Shown: positions 35,024 through 48,337, numbered from the stretch's first letter. The stretch is DNA of 64,000 nucleotides from Onchocerca lupi (GCA_028564675.1 JAOVVO010000066.1:62001-126000), one strand, 5' to 3'. The notes: generated by a model from the sequence alone, not told the origin. A program made the numbers and translations.

Positions 35024-38000
35024 CTTCAGTGCTTCTGATTGATACATTCATTTTTCTTGTTTCTTTCTTTTCTTTTTTTTTTTTTCTAATATATCATTTA
35101 GATTTATCTGAAAGAAAAAAATGAAGTTTTTTACATGAATTGAACCTGTTCTTTAAGAAATCTATATACTAATCGGGTCATAAAATCAGCAATTCCGCGG
35201 GCACAAAATATTTCAGAGTCTTTCATATTCAGTTTCCATGCTATGTTTTTCTCTTCGAGTTTTCGGGTTTCGTCATTTTTTTATTGAAAATAAAATATTT
35301 TTGTGAGAGAAAAGCTTCACCTGCTTTGTTCGTTTATCGCTTTTACTATGCGAGAAATTCTTTGGAGCCAGGAGATTGTGATGATAATTCGGAATTAATG
35401 TTTTAAGATTTTATAAATTTTCCTTCATTAGTCTGGATTCATTTTTTTTTTACTGATTATTTTCACTTTAGTTTCATTTTTCGGCATGGATTTCATCACT
35501 TGCCTGACAAATGTATATTTTTTCTTTTTTAAGACATTTTCGACTCTTTCGGTCATGTAATTTGAAATGTCCGGGCGTTGATTTAAAAGACAAGGCCTGA
35601 GCTGCAGTATCAATATGATATTAAACATATTTAAGGACAAAAAATTCCTATCATATGTTCCTAAAAATCATAAATGGCCAAAAGAAAAATACGATAAACT
35701 GACAAACAAACAAACGAATTTTGGGTTTAAAAATCATTAAAATTTCAAGAAACTGCAGCATAAAGAAATTTTGAAGAAAAAGTACAATATGAAATACTTC
35801 GATGCATTCATCGCAATAATTCAGAAATCTTGATTTGAGTCAGCCAAAGAAAGATCTGTTCCGATGCTTGACTCAAGAACATGTTCTGCCAATGGTCTGA
35901 TATTACTCAATCATTAAACTTACTGAAATCGTCAGCGTTTTCATAGAATGATATTATATTTCTGCGGATCATCTTGAAAAATAATAATAACAGCGGAAAA
36001 ATTTGTTACTACTTAAACAAATTTATCAACAATTTTTGTATCCATCATTTATATGTGCATATTCCATAAATACAGAACGAATCCATGTCGCTTATAGCTT
36101 TTCCTATTGCTTGATTCTTCATTATTTCATATTTTCATTCTTCTAAATTTTTGATTTCTGATTTAAATGACATAAATTCTCAAATTATCAATAGCTATTG
36201 CTATTTGCAAATAAACCAACGTCGGTCTAAAGGCGACCTAAATTTTGTCGTCTTTCTTTTCATCTGTAAAATAATACTCTCATTGAGTACTGTTAAAATA
36301 ATACCGTCAACACTCATCAAAAAATCTCACTGAAATTCACAAAGAAAAATGAAGAAAATTGGTCTGTTATTTCATCAAACGTTCAACTGATTGAAATAAA
36401 CTGCAGATTTTTCGACTTTTTAATCATTTTATGGAAAAAAGCATCCAAATTATGAAATGGTCGCGAAAAAAAAAAAAGAAAAAAACCTCTGAAAATAAGA
36501 ATTCTTTCGAAATTAACAGATACCCAAATAGTGAATTAATTTGAAGGACTGAAAACCACTGAAGAAAAATCAGTTTTTATTGTATAACAAAGCCTAGCGA
36601 AATGAGACAAGCAACAAGCCGTAGTAAGCATAAAGGTGCATTTCAGTTATTTCTGAATCGTCTTTAATCGAACACTCTTATATGCAATTCAAAGATATTA
36701 TCATTTGATTATAAGATCTTCACAATTTAAAGAAAATAAAATCAACTAATTTTTCTTCTGCGAATATAAAGAAACAAAGTCCTATTCATCAATATGGCAT
36801 TTACAGCCACGACGCAGTAAACTTCAATTATTTGATACCTAAAATTCAGTTCAGTCCGGATTCACTGCTTCTGAAAATTATCTATGAGGAAAAAATTGAA
36901 TGCTTAAGCAGGTGAAGATGAAAGCGGATTCCAGCCAAAGTTGAAAACATATCAATTGAAAGCCAGAACAACCTTTGTGGCTCACTTAACTTATAAATTC
37001 TTAATTTCTTAATTATTATTATTTTTTTTATCATAATACAAGGCATAGTCTTCGCTTTCATTAAAAAGCTGCTCTTGAACTTTTTTTTCACTTCCATAAT
37101 ATTGAACTTTTTTTTTTCATTTCAGAACGCTACTTTATGATATATTTATGATATAAAGCAGCATTCTGAAATCTTTTCCCGAAATCTAAAAACTGTGGGG
37201 AAATTTCCCAATATATAAGCAATTTTCAATCGAAATATTATATATAGTTACTTCATTGTTATTCTGTTCGTTCAGATTGTCTTCAAATGTTGTCGAAAAT
37301 TTTTTGATATCTTTCCACAACCACCAAACTTCAATTCGTAAGTCTTAATCTTGTGTTTTTTCATATTCCAATTGTCGAATTCAGCCTAAAATACAATAAT
37401 AATATATCATAACAGTTTATCCTTTACAATATTCCTCTTTGAGCCTTTGAGATTGCTAACTTTCTGCAGTCATGTCTTGTTTCTTGCCTGCATCCCTACC
37501 GATAGGTTGTTTTAAAAGGAAATTTTCAAGAAGGTTTCACAAAATAAGTAATCTTATTAATTATCAAATTCATCTATTACATGATCAATTTAACAGTTAA
37601 ATACAGCCGCACTCAAAAGAAGATTTGAATTTAGGAATCGATGAATCAATTTTAGATATTATCAATAATATTCATTCCACTCAGACTCTTATTCAAGCTG
37701 ATTGATTCTTCTTGCTGCTTTCGGAACAATCGACAAGAGCTACGGCTATAACGATGGAAGGAATCTTTCCACACCTTCAGAAACTTTTACTCTTCCATCT
37801 GGATAACATCCCCACCACCTGGTACCGAATTTGATCTCTCCATTTCGTTTTTGGCAGGAAAATTTTAAAATGTGGCGGTAAAAAGTATTGATTAGGAGTG
37901 CTGTGGAATATTTAAGGATTTGGGAGTTGGGATTTATTTGTGAGGCTAATTTCTCGATTCGGATTTCTGGAAATGAAATATTTTTGTTGAAGATTGAATA

Positions 38001-38148
38001 GTCGATAAAAAAGAATTTTATCAGACCTCCGCTACTTCATATTGTCATAATTTTTCATCTTAAGTTGCCGAAATTTCAGTGAATACTTTTTAAGTTTGAT
38101 CAGCATTTTCAGTGGTTGGTAAGTGAAAGTGATATTATCATACAAGCA
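35024..38148. other. 3.1-kb region without a secure gene
   Basis: Lies between FAR copy 2 and serine hydroxymethyltransferase. Poly-T and poly-A runs are frequent. One possible minus-strand terminal exon at 35428-35611 is listed separately. Nothing else with conserved features was recognised. Confidence 0.5.
35428..35611 (-). CDS. possible minus-strand terminal exon or small ORF
   Basis: After a plausible ATACTGCAG acceptor (minus strand) a frame runs for about 58 codons to TAA, encoding a very basic, Lys-rich tail (RQVMKSMPKNETKVK). An in-frame ATG exists 9 codons further upstream. No partner exon or family was recognised. The Lys bias may simply reflect A-rich DNA. Confidence 0.2.
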
Positions 38149-41100
38149 ATGAATAGCAGCAGTTTGTCATTTACAGCACTCAAGGGAATGGAACGATTTC
38201 ATTATTCGGGCAGGAATATGCTGAAGGATTCATTGAGTATTGTTGATCCTGAAGCTTATCAAATCATGCAAATGGTTTCTTTGCTTACAATTTCTTCTCC
38301 GAAAATGTTTATCTTTTAAAAAGTCTTCTTTAAACCTTGCAAATAAATACAAAAATTTTCGATCCAGTTTGAATTTCACTTGTTTTCAGGTATCATAAAT
38401 TATTGTTTTGCATTCTTGCTAAATAAAAATCATGGTTGAGGGAGAAATGATATAGTTGGAATTAGGAACTAATATGGAATTCTAATTCCGTATGCATTTC
38501 AGTATGTGCAATATACATTCAAATTACAAAAAAGTTTTCTAATTTTTTCGTAAAATCTCAGTTCCTGTCTCAAACATTTCCATTCACTTGGCTTTTTGTT
38601 TTGGGACTCTTTACTTGCTCGATCTCAGAGTAATTTTTTCAACTCCAACTGCCAACTCCCATTTTCGAAAAGACTTGAGGGAGGAAGTTTTTTTTTTTAA
38701 CTCTGCAATTATCATTTTTTTTAAAATCAAAAACGTTACAGGAAAAACGAAGGCAAAAACGAGGATTAGAACTGATTGCAAGTGAAAATTTCACGTCGAA
38801 AGCTGTCCATGAGGCACTGGGTTCTTCAATGTCAAACAAATATTCGGAAGGTTATCCTGGTGCCAGGTTCATTATTTCTAGTAATCTTTTTGTAATTAAT
38901 TATTTTTAAGTTTGACTCCAGTTTTTACTTCATTAACTTTCCGACATATCATTCAGCTTTATTTTGACTACTATAGTATCTCATAATGCTTAATTAAAAG
39001 TTTGGATTTTTCATGTTTCCATGAAATTTTGATTTTTTGTGAGCTCTTACAAAAGGGTGTATTCTTTAAAAGATTTTAAAAAAGTTTAAGAAACGTAGAA
39101 TTCATTTCTTTTTTTCAGAAGTTTTTGTTTAGATATTACGGAGGTAATGAATTCATCGATCAGATGGAAGTATTGTGTCAAAGCCGTGCTCTTCGTGTAA
39201 ATTAATTTTTTTTTGTTTGTTGAAATGTGTATAAATTTTCAGTGCCGTATTATTGACTTGAAATTTTTTCCTTTTGATTTCTTTTTTATCTAAAAAACTT
39301 GAAACAAACAAATTAGCTGTACATAAATTCTCATCTTAACATTAGAAGCACATTCCCAAACCTTATTTTGATAAAAATTTATTTATATTACCTTTGTTGG
39401 TTTAATTTGTTAGTGAAATTATTGTTTTCCTCTTAGTAATCCTTTCAAAGTACAATTAAAAGTACTTTTTATGATTGCTATATTATTACTTTATGTGGAA
39501 AATAGGCAAAGTTGTTTTTCAGGTGTTTGGTTTGGATGACAAGAAATGGGGTGTGAATGTGCAAACACTCTCAGGTTCACCAGCAAATCTTGCTGTTTAT
39601 ATGGGCTTATTGGAACCAAATGGTCGAATTATGGGTTTAGACTTGTCTGATGGCGGACATTTGACCCATGGGTGAAGATGCATATATTGGATGAGGATAT
39701 TAGGAAATTGAGATTCCTGTCACTAAACTTACTGGAAATGAAACATATAGTTTCAGTTACTGTTTTCAGTCACATCATCACATAAACTATTCAGTTTTAA
39801 TTTTTAATAATCAAATGTTAAATTCGCTGTACCGGAATAACACGATTGTATAAGAAATAGTAGGAAAAGTCAGTACGTATTCAATTCTGATCAGATGAGA
39901 TTATTTTAAGACGTATTTTGACCAGTAAATTTTAGGACATATTTTAATAATTAAAATTTAATTTTTTTTAAAATTTTTATACGGTATTTCTAGGTTTTTT
40001 ACACCTCGACGAAAAGTTTCGGCATCATCCTTATTTTTCCAATCGATGCCTTACAAAGTTGATTCCAAAACTGGTTTCATCGATTACGATCAGTTAGAGA
40101 ACACTGCATTACTGTTTCGTCCAAATATTATCATAGCAGGTAAGCTCAATTTTCCATTCTTCAATTCAACAATAATCACATACCGTTAATTTAATCGAGT
40201 GTCGGAATTTTCGTATTTTTTCTTGTATTGTTGTGGATTTTTTATGATTGATAATATAGATGTGTCTTCAAAGCAGGATTTTCATGAAAACAATATGGAT
40301 AGCAAAATTTGGAAGCCTGCTAACTTTCAATAACAGAAATCTTATTTACTAGGAAGTCTGAAGTCTTTTTCCATGATTTCAGGAACAAGTTGTTATTCAC
40401 GCTTACTAGATTACAGTCGCTTCCGTGATATAGCTAATAAATGTGGTGCTTATTTATTAGCTGATATGGCACATATTTCGGGCCTAGTTGCTGCAAATAT
40501 CATTCCATCACCTTTTGAATACGCTGATGTTATTACAACAACAACCCACAAATCACTGCGAGGTCCCCGTGGGGCTTTAATTTTTTATAGGAAAGGTTAT
40601 CATTTTGCTTTTTACATGAAATTTTCACTATTGTTCAAAATTTTATTCATCAATTGTCGATTCGGAAGTTTTAAACTTAAAAGTTGTTTAGGTTTGAAAA
40701 AAATAACTCCAAAAGGTGAAAAAGTGATGTATGATTTGGAACGAAAAATAGATTCTGCCGTATTTCCAGGATTACAAGGAGGACCTCATAATCATACAAT
40801 AGCCGGTAGATTTTTGTAATTTAAATTCTTTTATTTTTGGACTTTTTTCAAATTTTCAGTGGTGATTAATATTTTTTAAATTTATATTACTGCTTTTAAC
40901 TTCTCTCACATTTTCAATTTCTGTTGAAGTAATTGTTGAAACAGTTCTGTTTATATTACCCCCTACTTCTATTTTAGGTATTGCTGTTGCCTTACAACAG
41001 TGCCTTACGGAAGATTTTGTTAAATATTCTAAGCAAATTTTGATAAACTCTCAAGCACTTGCAAAAAGATTGATGGAACTCGGCTATACTTTGGTTACAG

Positions 41101-43295
41101 GTTCTTTTGTCCATTAATTTATTAATATAGCTATAAATATGCAATAGATTGAGCAAAAAAGTCAAAAAGTTGAGTTTTTTCAAGACTTATCATATATATT
41201 AATATTAATATACATTTTAATTGTAACATTTTTTTACAGTACTTATCAGTACTTTACTTTTACTATTAGTTATCAGTGTGTTTTATCATTATTCATTATG
41301 TGACTCTTTCATTTTTATATTCTGTTTAATATACAAAGTTACCATAAGATAACTTGCAAATTCACTAATTCTTAGAGGAATTCTTCAACTAATCTAGCGT
41401 GTTTTTTTGTTGATTTCTCTGACTTTCATTTTTTAATTAGATGCTCAACTGCTGATTATATGATTCTCTTAAAAAAGGGGCATATTTAATTTAGATAACA
41501 ATGAAAATTCAACGCCGCCTAAAAAAGTTGAAAATTTAAAAACTTTTTATTGGATAATGCAAATCTCTCTGACAATATAAGACATTTTTAACCAATTTTT
41601 TTTAAAATCATATTCTTATCTTCTCTCCAAATGTAAGAATTCTGTAAGAGTTCTATGATCTCCCAATTATAAATTTGTGCTTTGAATGGTTTAGTAAATT
41701 CTCTGCTTCATCCCTTTTTTATTCTGTTTATTGTTGAATCATCTATTGTTTAGTTATCTATAACCGTGATTAATCTAAAAATGCAAAATATCCCACAAAT
41801 TTTTTGTATGCTTCCAAACTTAAGAGCAGCGGATCACTGATTCTGTTTTTTATTTCTCTGGTATGCCTAGGAATGGTCTTGTTGACGATTGTTTAAAAGG
41901 GAATAATATATCTTTAGTTTGTGTCTTCTGAGAAAGATGAGGAAATTTCTTTTTATTCCTTTGTGCGCATAAAATTTCTCTTTCTTAATTATTCTCCATT
42001 CATTGAAAAAATCAGTAAATTTTTTTTTATTTTCTTTTGTGGAGAAAGGAAGAAAGGAGTTTTTTCCAGAAATATCTAATTAAGTTTTATAGTTAGGTAT
42101 CTTTTTTGAAAGAATCTTCAGAAAAATTAAAAGCCTGTCTTGCTTTCCGAAAGAAATTAAGTAGTCTCCCACATAACTGTCACAGCAAATTGAGTTAGCA
42201 TTTAAAAAAAAAAAAAGTTTGATTTCATCTTAACGCCATATTTATGATATTAAATTGTTTATTGCTTATAAAGTTGTCTTCTGCTTTTTAGTAATATTAG
42301 TATGATTTTTTTATTTTTAATTTTCGATTAAAAGATTTGTATATTTATAATATTAATTTGTTTATTGCTTATTTTGCTAAAAAATCATGATCAGTAGTGC
42401 TGTCGTTAGCAAAAGTCTTCCGAGACGCCGATGTTCAGTAAATTTCAACCATTTGTCATCAATGGTACTCATCTGCTGTTTATTTATTTGTCAGTTTTGT
42501 TTAATTTTATGCTTACGTATTGCGTATTATTCGAAGTTCAGTTTCTTTGTAATTTAATTAATATTATTTTTCAGGTGGAACTGACACTCATCTCTGTCTG
42601 GTGGATTTGCGTCCAAAAGGTTTGGATGGTGAGAAAGTAGAACATGTTCTGAATTTAGCTCATATTATCTGCAATCGCAATACTTGTCCAGGTTGATGTT
42701 TTTAAGTTTGGATCATAAGAAATCATTTCATCTATTTTATTGAAAGCATCGATGTTAAGCGATTTAGAACTACAGTTTGGGAAACTTTATCCAATATTGT
42801 GCTAATCGTCCCATTCGAAATCCAAAACCATCACGGATTACTAAATGATGTTATAATTTATCATGATTAGTCGATTTTAGGAGACCAAAGCGCTTTACAT
42901 CCGAGCGGTATACGTCTTGGAACACCAGCTCTTACTACACGAGGAATGAAAGAAAATGATTTTGTTAGAGTTGCCGATTTCATTCATGAAGGTATAATTT
43001 TATGCGAATTTGCGGATAGCTTAATAGCTATTCTAATTTTTTTGAAAATACAGTTTTGAATAATTTGAAAAAAACAATTTTTTAAAATTTCTCTTAATTA
43101 TTTAGGTTTTGAACAGTTTTGTTTACAGGAGTGGAAATTTTAATGAAATATCAATCACAAGCAGGTCAAACAATAAAAGATTTGAAAGCGTTTACTAGCT
43201 CGAATGCACAGTTTATAGCAGATATTGATAAATTAGGAGAAAAAGTTGAGCAGTTCACTAGCCAGTTCGACATGCCTGGAAACGATGATATTTAA
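38149..43295 (+). CDS. mel-32: serine hydroxymethyltransferase
   Basis: This PLP enzyme interconverts serine plus tetrahydrofolate with glycine plus 5,10-methylene-THF, feeding one-carbon metabolism. Exons: 38149-38274, 38742-38866, 39133-39196, 39523-39671, 39994-40139, 40383-40595, 40692-40805, 40978-41100, 42575-42691, 42881-42991 and 43129-43295, all in phase, giving 484 aa. Hallmarks are GLELIASENFTSKAV, NKYSEGYPGARYYGGNE, LLADMAHISGLVAA and the PLP-lysine motif TTTTHKSLRG (Lys about 259); then VFPGLQGGPHNHTIAG and SGIRLGTPALTTRGMKE. Start: first ATG after a CATTTTCAG acceptor at 38112 that may be a trans-splice site. The N-terminus is not clearly mitochondrial; a cytosolic form is the simple reading. 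The largest intron is 1.47 kb (41101-42574). The symbol is by homology with C. elegans. Confidence 0.96.
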
Positions 43296-44188
43296 AAACG
43301 AGCAACTGGCTTTTGAAATTTAATATTTTATTCCATACAAAGTATCACATATTTTTAAAAGCAATTTGTATGACGATTAGTGGGAGATTTTCGCAAGACT
43401 CTGGACATAGATTATTCATTTGTATACTGAGAAACTTTGATATTCTTTGGTATCAAATAAATTACTTGGTTTTTCAAAATTATCCATTACTGAAAAATGT
43501 CGGTTATTTGTAAACCGTATTATTCTGATTTAAATCGTTTTTGAAATTATTCTTAGAGAATCCTTATCAACATAATTTAAAAGGCAGACAGTTGAATAAA
43601 ATCATTTTTCTGCAATTGAACCTCTACGTTATTTCATGTAAATTTACATTGTTAGTCTTGGAGAAATATTGATATTGATGTTTTTTAAGCATGCATTTAA
43701 CATTAAAATTACTTTGTAATTTACTACTTTATAACGAAAATGTGCATCTTATCACTTAGTACTCCGTAATTGCGAATTTTTTCGCTTTCTCATATTGATA
43801 TATTTCGATTTTGTTGCGGAATTATTAATAAACTTTTCATATTTTTTTTTGAAATCTTTTAAAGAATTTTTTACAAATATTCGATTCATTGGATTTATGT
43901 GATTTTGCCTTTATACATAAAAAATATGGAACATCAATTCATATAATATAATTAAATAAATCTCTAAATATTTTACTTCAAATTGTTTGTATTAATCTTC
44001 ATCATCCCTGATTCTGATAATGTTTACTTATTCTAAGTCCAGTGAAGATGATCGAATATGTTTTTTTGGATTGGATTGCAAGGGGATTAGGGAAGTAAAA
44101 AGCAATGAGAGAGCACTGTTACATAAGAAATTATTTCATGCAAAATTCAAAAATTTTATTCAATACCAGCTAGAGCCGGCCATCCAGT

Positions 44189-44386
44189 TATCTATATAAA
44201 TAAAAGTATAAAATGTTCGTTTGCTCAAAATCTTAAACCCACGGAAGTTCTTAAACCTTATCGTCTTATCTATGTAAAAACGCACACCTATCTTATGCAA
44301 TATTGTATCAAAATTTCAAATGAGTTAGTGAAAATCTTGAAATGGGCGGAAATGGACAACGAGCACTTACATTTTATTTATATAAA
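44189..44386. mobile_element. MITE-like element with terminal inverted repeats
   Basis: The left end at about 44193-44222 (TATATAAATAAAA, then ATGTTCGTT) is the imperfect inverse of the right end at about 44358-44384 (AACGAGCACTTACATTTTAT, then TTATATA). The inside carries the TCAAAATTTCAAA phrase shared with the copies at 26.2-26.5 kb. The size (about 200 bases), AT-richness and lack of any ORF fit a non-autonomous DNA transposon. The target-site duplication is not certain. Confidence 0.65.
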
Positions 44387-44419
44387 TTAAAAGAGTTACC
44401 AGAAAATAAACCCCCCTAA

Positions 44420-44470
44420 TCTTGAAATGTTGGACAGAAATGGTCAACGAGCACTTACATTTTTATGTAA
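44420..44470. repeat. partial extra copy of the MITE right end
   Basis: ATCTTGAAATG, then AACGAGCACTTACATTTTTA, repeats the right end of the adjacent element about 80 bases downstream, pointing to a tandem or nested partial duplication. Confidence 0.65.
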
Positions 44471-45226
44471 ATTATTCAAAATTTTCAATGATTCCAGAAG
44501 CTATAGTGCAATATATTCGCCAACTACGTCATCATATGAACATACGCTGCAGACGTGTAATCAGTCTTGGAGTGAAATTTGGAAAAGGATATGGAATGCC
44601 TGCATTTGTACCATTACATCTCAATAACACTTAATGGTCGCACGAACAACCGAGAACTGAGTTCGAAATGAAGTTTTTGATGAGGAACTCGGATACATGA
44701 TGTGATAAATGGATTTGTTGCACAAAAGACTTTCCTCTGTTCAGCAAGTTGTTCATTATTTCCTTCACTTCTCCACTATAGCGCCCCTCAATTGCTTGAA
44801 AGAGTTGTGACTTTTCTGTTTTTCAGTTTCTCATTTCTATTTTATCAAATAAGCAATATCAGTTTCTAGATCTGATGAATCATTAATGTCCATATCATAT
44901 AAAAGGTTGAAATTAGCTATTCTGAAACACATTAAAACCACATAACACTTGGAGGCAGAAACAGATAGAGATGGAAACGTGAATTGCTGGAGTTCAAAGA
45001 CGATCGATTTCGGGAATATTTTATCTGAGATTTCCCAGAATTTCTTCCTCCTTTTTTTTTTGGGAGAGAGGCGGCAAATTTGGCAACAAGTAAAGTATCA
45101 AATTCCTTCTACATGATGTTTCTTTTGTGAATAAGAAGTGTCGCGTTTCACAGAAAGATTCCGATTATGTAATATATTTTACAGATCACTTTTTTTTCAT
45201 CGATTAATATTTCGAGCAACTGAGAA

Positions 45227-46761
45227 ATGTTTCTTCCTGTACTGTTTATATTTTTCGTGACAATGAATGCTGAATCTGAATGGGGCTATCGAGCAGTGAA
45301 TCCAAGCCAGAATTCATACAACAGTCAAAATTTGCAATCATTTCAACAAGTAAATGTCGATTATTAATTTGCATACATATTCCCTTCTCTCCTCCTTCAT
45401 CTTCCTCTCTTTCCTTTTTCAGAAATTCTTAAGAGTCGTTTTTTTTTACTGATAGAAAATTGCTTTTGTCAATTGAAGATTGAAAATTAAAATTGTTTTG
45501 CTAGAGAGATAAATTTTCAGTCTGCAGATCTTGATAATATTGTAATTCAAAGAAATCAACAACCTGAAGATCATCATGATCGGACAGGTATGGGTTTCAA
45601 TTCTTTTTATGGCCTCTTTTTGCTAAACTTAATCTTCCCACATGTAATTGGAAAAAATAGAAAAATAAAATTAATTTTTCGTTTCTGACCTTTATCATCT
45701 TTCTTCTCCTACTTCCTTTTTTAGATCCATTTTTTTCACTTTCTGCTTTTGAAAGAGCTGAAGATGAAATAAAGGAAAAATTGATAATACAATAACTGAA
45801 AAAATCCATGTGTTTTAGAGTGCAATCGTGGTGATATAGCAGCGATTGAAAGTGATTACACTGCTTATTACGAATGTGTCGACGGACATTATAAGTTGCA
45901 GTTGTGTCCAAGTAACACCTTCTTTAATCCAACAGTGAGTTTTATTTGAATCAACGAGTTCATGACCTTTAAGTACAAAAAGAACTTATATTATTATATG
46001 TCTGCACCAATATTAACAATTTTTATTAAAAGTTTCCGAATGAGGATAGAATTTTAGCTAAAGCGTTGTCATGCAGACTATGTTCGTCCAAATCGAGCAA
46101 AAGAATTACCAACAACTTCGCCATTATCCTGCAAGTACGGTGAATTCCGAGCCGATGAAACGAGCATTGGTGACCAACAGCATTTCGAACGTCGATTCTG
46201 TCCAAATGGTAAGGTATTCGACCGTCAGCTGAATCGATGTGTATCAGATGTTGCACGGAACAGATGTCAACAATCAGCTCAACAAAGCTTTGAATCGAGA
46301 AATATTGCTGTGGGATTGACATGCATTGTGAGTCAAATTTACTGTAACTTTGTTATTAAATTCTTAAATTCAAGCATCCCAGAGACTATTCAAGCATAAA
46401 ACTTCCGTAAGTGCCGAAAAAAAGAAATTTTTTCTGGATGGCTTCAAAACACTTGGGAGTACTTTTCTCTTCTTCTTTCGCTCTTTTTCCCTTTCATTTT
46501 GCGCTTTTAGTTTCGCGCAATCCAAGTTTTTGATCAGTGATCCCCTACTTCAAAGTGAATTTTGAAATTTTTACATATTTTGCAAAATTTCAGGAAAGTA
46601 GTGGTCCATCAGGCTATAATGCTGATCCGACCGATTATAGACGATACTATCAGTGCGCACAGGGTCGATGGATTAGGATGCAATGTCCCAGTAACTTGGT
46701 GTGGAATCCAGCGGCAACAGTTTGTGATTGGCCTAAAAACACATTACTTTCTTGCCAATAA
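45227..46761 (+). CDS. secreted chitin-binding (peritrophin-A/CBM14-type) protein
   Basis: Exons 45227-45349, 45521-45587, 45819-45934, 46058-46327 and 46594-46761 join in phase to 247 aa. A signal peptide (MFLPVLFIFFVTMNA) opens the protein. Three Cys-patterned units follow: ECNRGDIAAIE...YYECVDGHYK...LCPSNTFFNP...RCHAD; then SCKYGEFRAD...RFCPNGKVFDRQLNRC; then TCIESSGPSG...YYQCAQGRW...QCPSNLVWNP...VCDWP. Units 1 and 3 match CBM14 (C...YYxC..G...C....xFNP...C); unit 2 is weaker. Such proteins bind chitin in eggshell, cuticle, pharynx or sheath. Which tissue is used here cannot be told from the sequence. No close named orthologue was recognised. Confidence 0.85.
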
Positions 46762-47600
46762 GCAAAGTTTTTGGATGGATTTTTTCGAAGTAAATATAAT
46801 CTACTGGGCTCAATTAGAGTCGTGTAAATGTTATAAGACTGAATTTCAACATACACAGCTATGTGAAGATATGTCCAGTTGGGATATGCTACAGATACAA
46901 AGCAACTTTAATAATGAATGTTATTTTAGAAGTCCTTCAGAATCCTCACCTCAGCTTGATATAATCTTTCAATGATCAGTATGAAATAGCTGTTAATTTA
47001 GGGAAAAAGAAAGAAATATCTATTGATACATATGTACTTCAGGAAAGTCTCGTGATTCCTAACTTTTATACAATGATTATCCATGATACTTATTGATCCG
47101 CGTCCACAAATGTCAACAGTCTTTCTTGGATTTTTATATGCATTTTTTTTTTGGCCCATCAAAATCGTTCATATTTCATTAATTTTATAGAAATTTCGAA
47201 GCTTAAATCTGCATATTTTCAAACCTTTTTATATTCTTGTACAGATATCCGAAAACATTTCTATTAGTTGCAGCATATTAAAATGAAACGGAAAAAAGGT
47301 TGGAAAGGACAAATAGTAAAATGCCAGAAAGTTCAGTTCCTCTGTTACCAACATAAGATCAAGTAATATCTTGAATCCTCTGAAACAGGAGACCTTACTT
47401 TACGTTTTCCTCAGCAGTAAGTAACAGAAATCATGCAAATTTGAAACTTATGTCAAAACTTTTAGTATCAATCTAATTGAGATTTAGTAAACTTAATGAT
47501 TATGGAACAGAATACTACATGAAAGAACCGAAATCTTTTAAACAATCTGAAGAAAGACACTGCTAATGCTCACCTGCTTAATCAGATAGCAATTTTTTGG
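46762..47600. other. intergenic, nothing recognised
   Basis: 3' flank of the chitin-binding gene. AT-rich, without conserved exons. Confidence 0.5.
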
Positions 47601-47609
47601 AGTTACTGA

Positions 47610-47995
47610 AGCAAGCAGAGAGGGGGACGAAGAGAGAGGCGTTAGAAGGGTGAGACAATGAGAGGAAGAGGATGTTTTCAAAGGGGTGAAGAGTAAATGA
47701 AAAGTTAAAATCAGAGAGAGAAGAGCACTTCTTGGAGAAAAAGAGAGAGGGACCAAAGGAGAAATGTTAGGAGGGTGAGACAATGAAGGAAGAGAGTGTT
47801 TTCAAAGGGGTGAAGAGTTCAATGAAAAGTTAAAATTAGAGGTGAGAGAGAAGGGCAGTCTTTAGAGAAAAAGGGAAAGGGATGAAGAGAGAGACACTGA
47901 AAGGGTGAGACAATAAAAGGAAGAGGGTGTTTCAAAAGGTTAAGAGTTAAACGAAAAGTTAAAATAAGACGAAAGAGAGAGGGAGGGTACGAGAA
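47610..47995. repeat. purine-rich minisatellite, about 3 units of 125-130 bases
   Basis: The landmark GGGTGAGACAAT recurs at about 47648, 47773 and 47903, and each unit also carries AAAGGGGTGAAGAGT (or a variant) and GAAAAGTTAAAAT. The + strand is almost all A and G. Confidence 0.9.
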
Positions 47996-48297
47996 AAAAG
48001 ACGAAAGTGAATGCAACTCATGAAATGATCTATGGAAACCTTGTTTAGCAGAGCCAGACTGGCAAAGAGATTTAAAAACTCAAAGTTGTTTACAAGTTCT
48101 GGAGATTGCAAGAAAAAGTGAAATGTATTTAAGGTCGAGAAAAGTAGAAAGTAAAGGGGAAATTCTCTTCCTCTTCCTGCCTGCCCCTTCCTCTCTGAGT
48201 CGCCCCCTTTCAATTCCTTTGCAGAGGACTGGATGTACATTTCAACAACAGGACGCACCCTCCCTAACTTCATAATATTGCCGTTGTTTGTAGTAAT

Positions 48298-48337
48298 CAC
48301 GTATGCGCACGTCAGCAGTATGCGTTTCACGTATGCG
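48298..48337. promoter_or_regulatory. cluster of GTATGCG motifs upstream of the CENP-B-type gene
   Basis: CACGTATGCG occurs twice (48298-48307 and 48328-48337) with AGTATGCG between (48317-48324), in a locally GC- and CpG-richer patch about 300 bases before the start codon at 48621. A regulatory role is only inferred from position and repetition. An overlapping minus-strand frame (48242-48454) is an alternative explanation of the composition. Confidence 0.25.

Larger units (their letters stand above)
43296..45226. other. intergenic region with a MITE-like element
   Basis: After the serine hydroxymethyltransferase 3' end (AATAAA-type signals near 43455 and 43595) the region is AT-rich, with the repeat element at 44189-44386 and a partial copy just after it. 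No conserved exon was found. Confidence 0.55.

Noticed and set aside
44422..44634. Two overlapping plus-strand frames of about 70 codons
   Set aside because: They begin inside the repeat and overlap in different frames; neither resembles a known protein.
47538..48016. Minus-strand frames rich in Ser, Leu and Pro
   Set aside because: Produced by translating the homopurine minisatellite; repetitive composition, no family.
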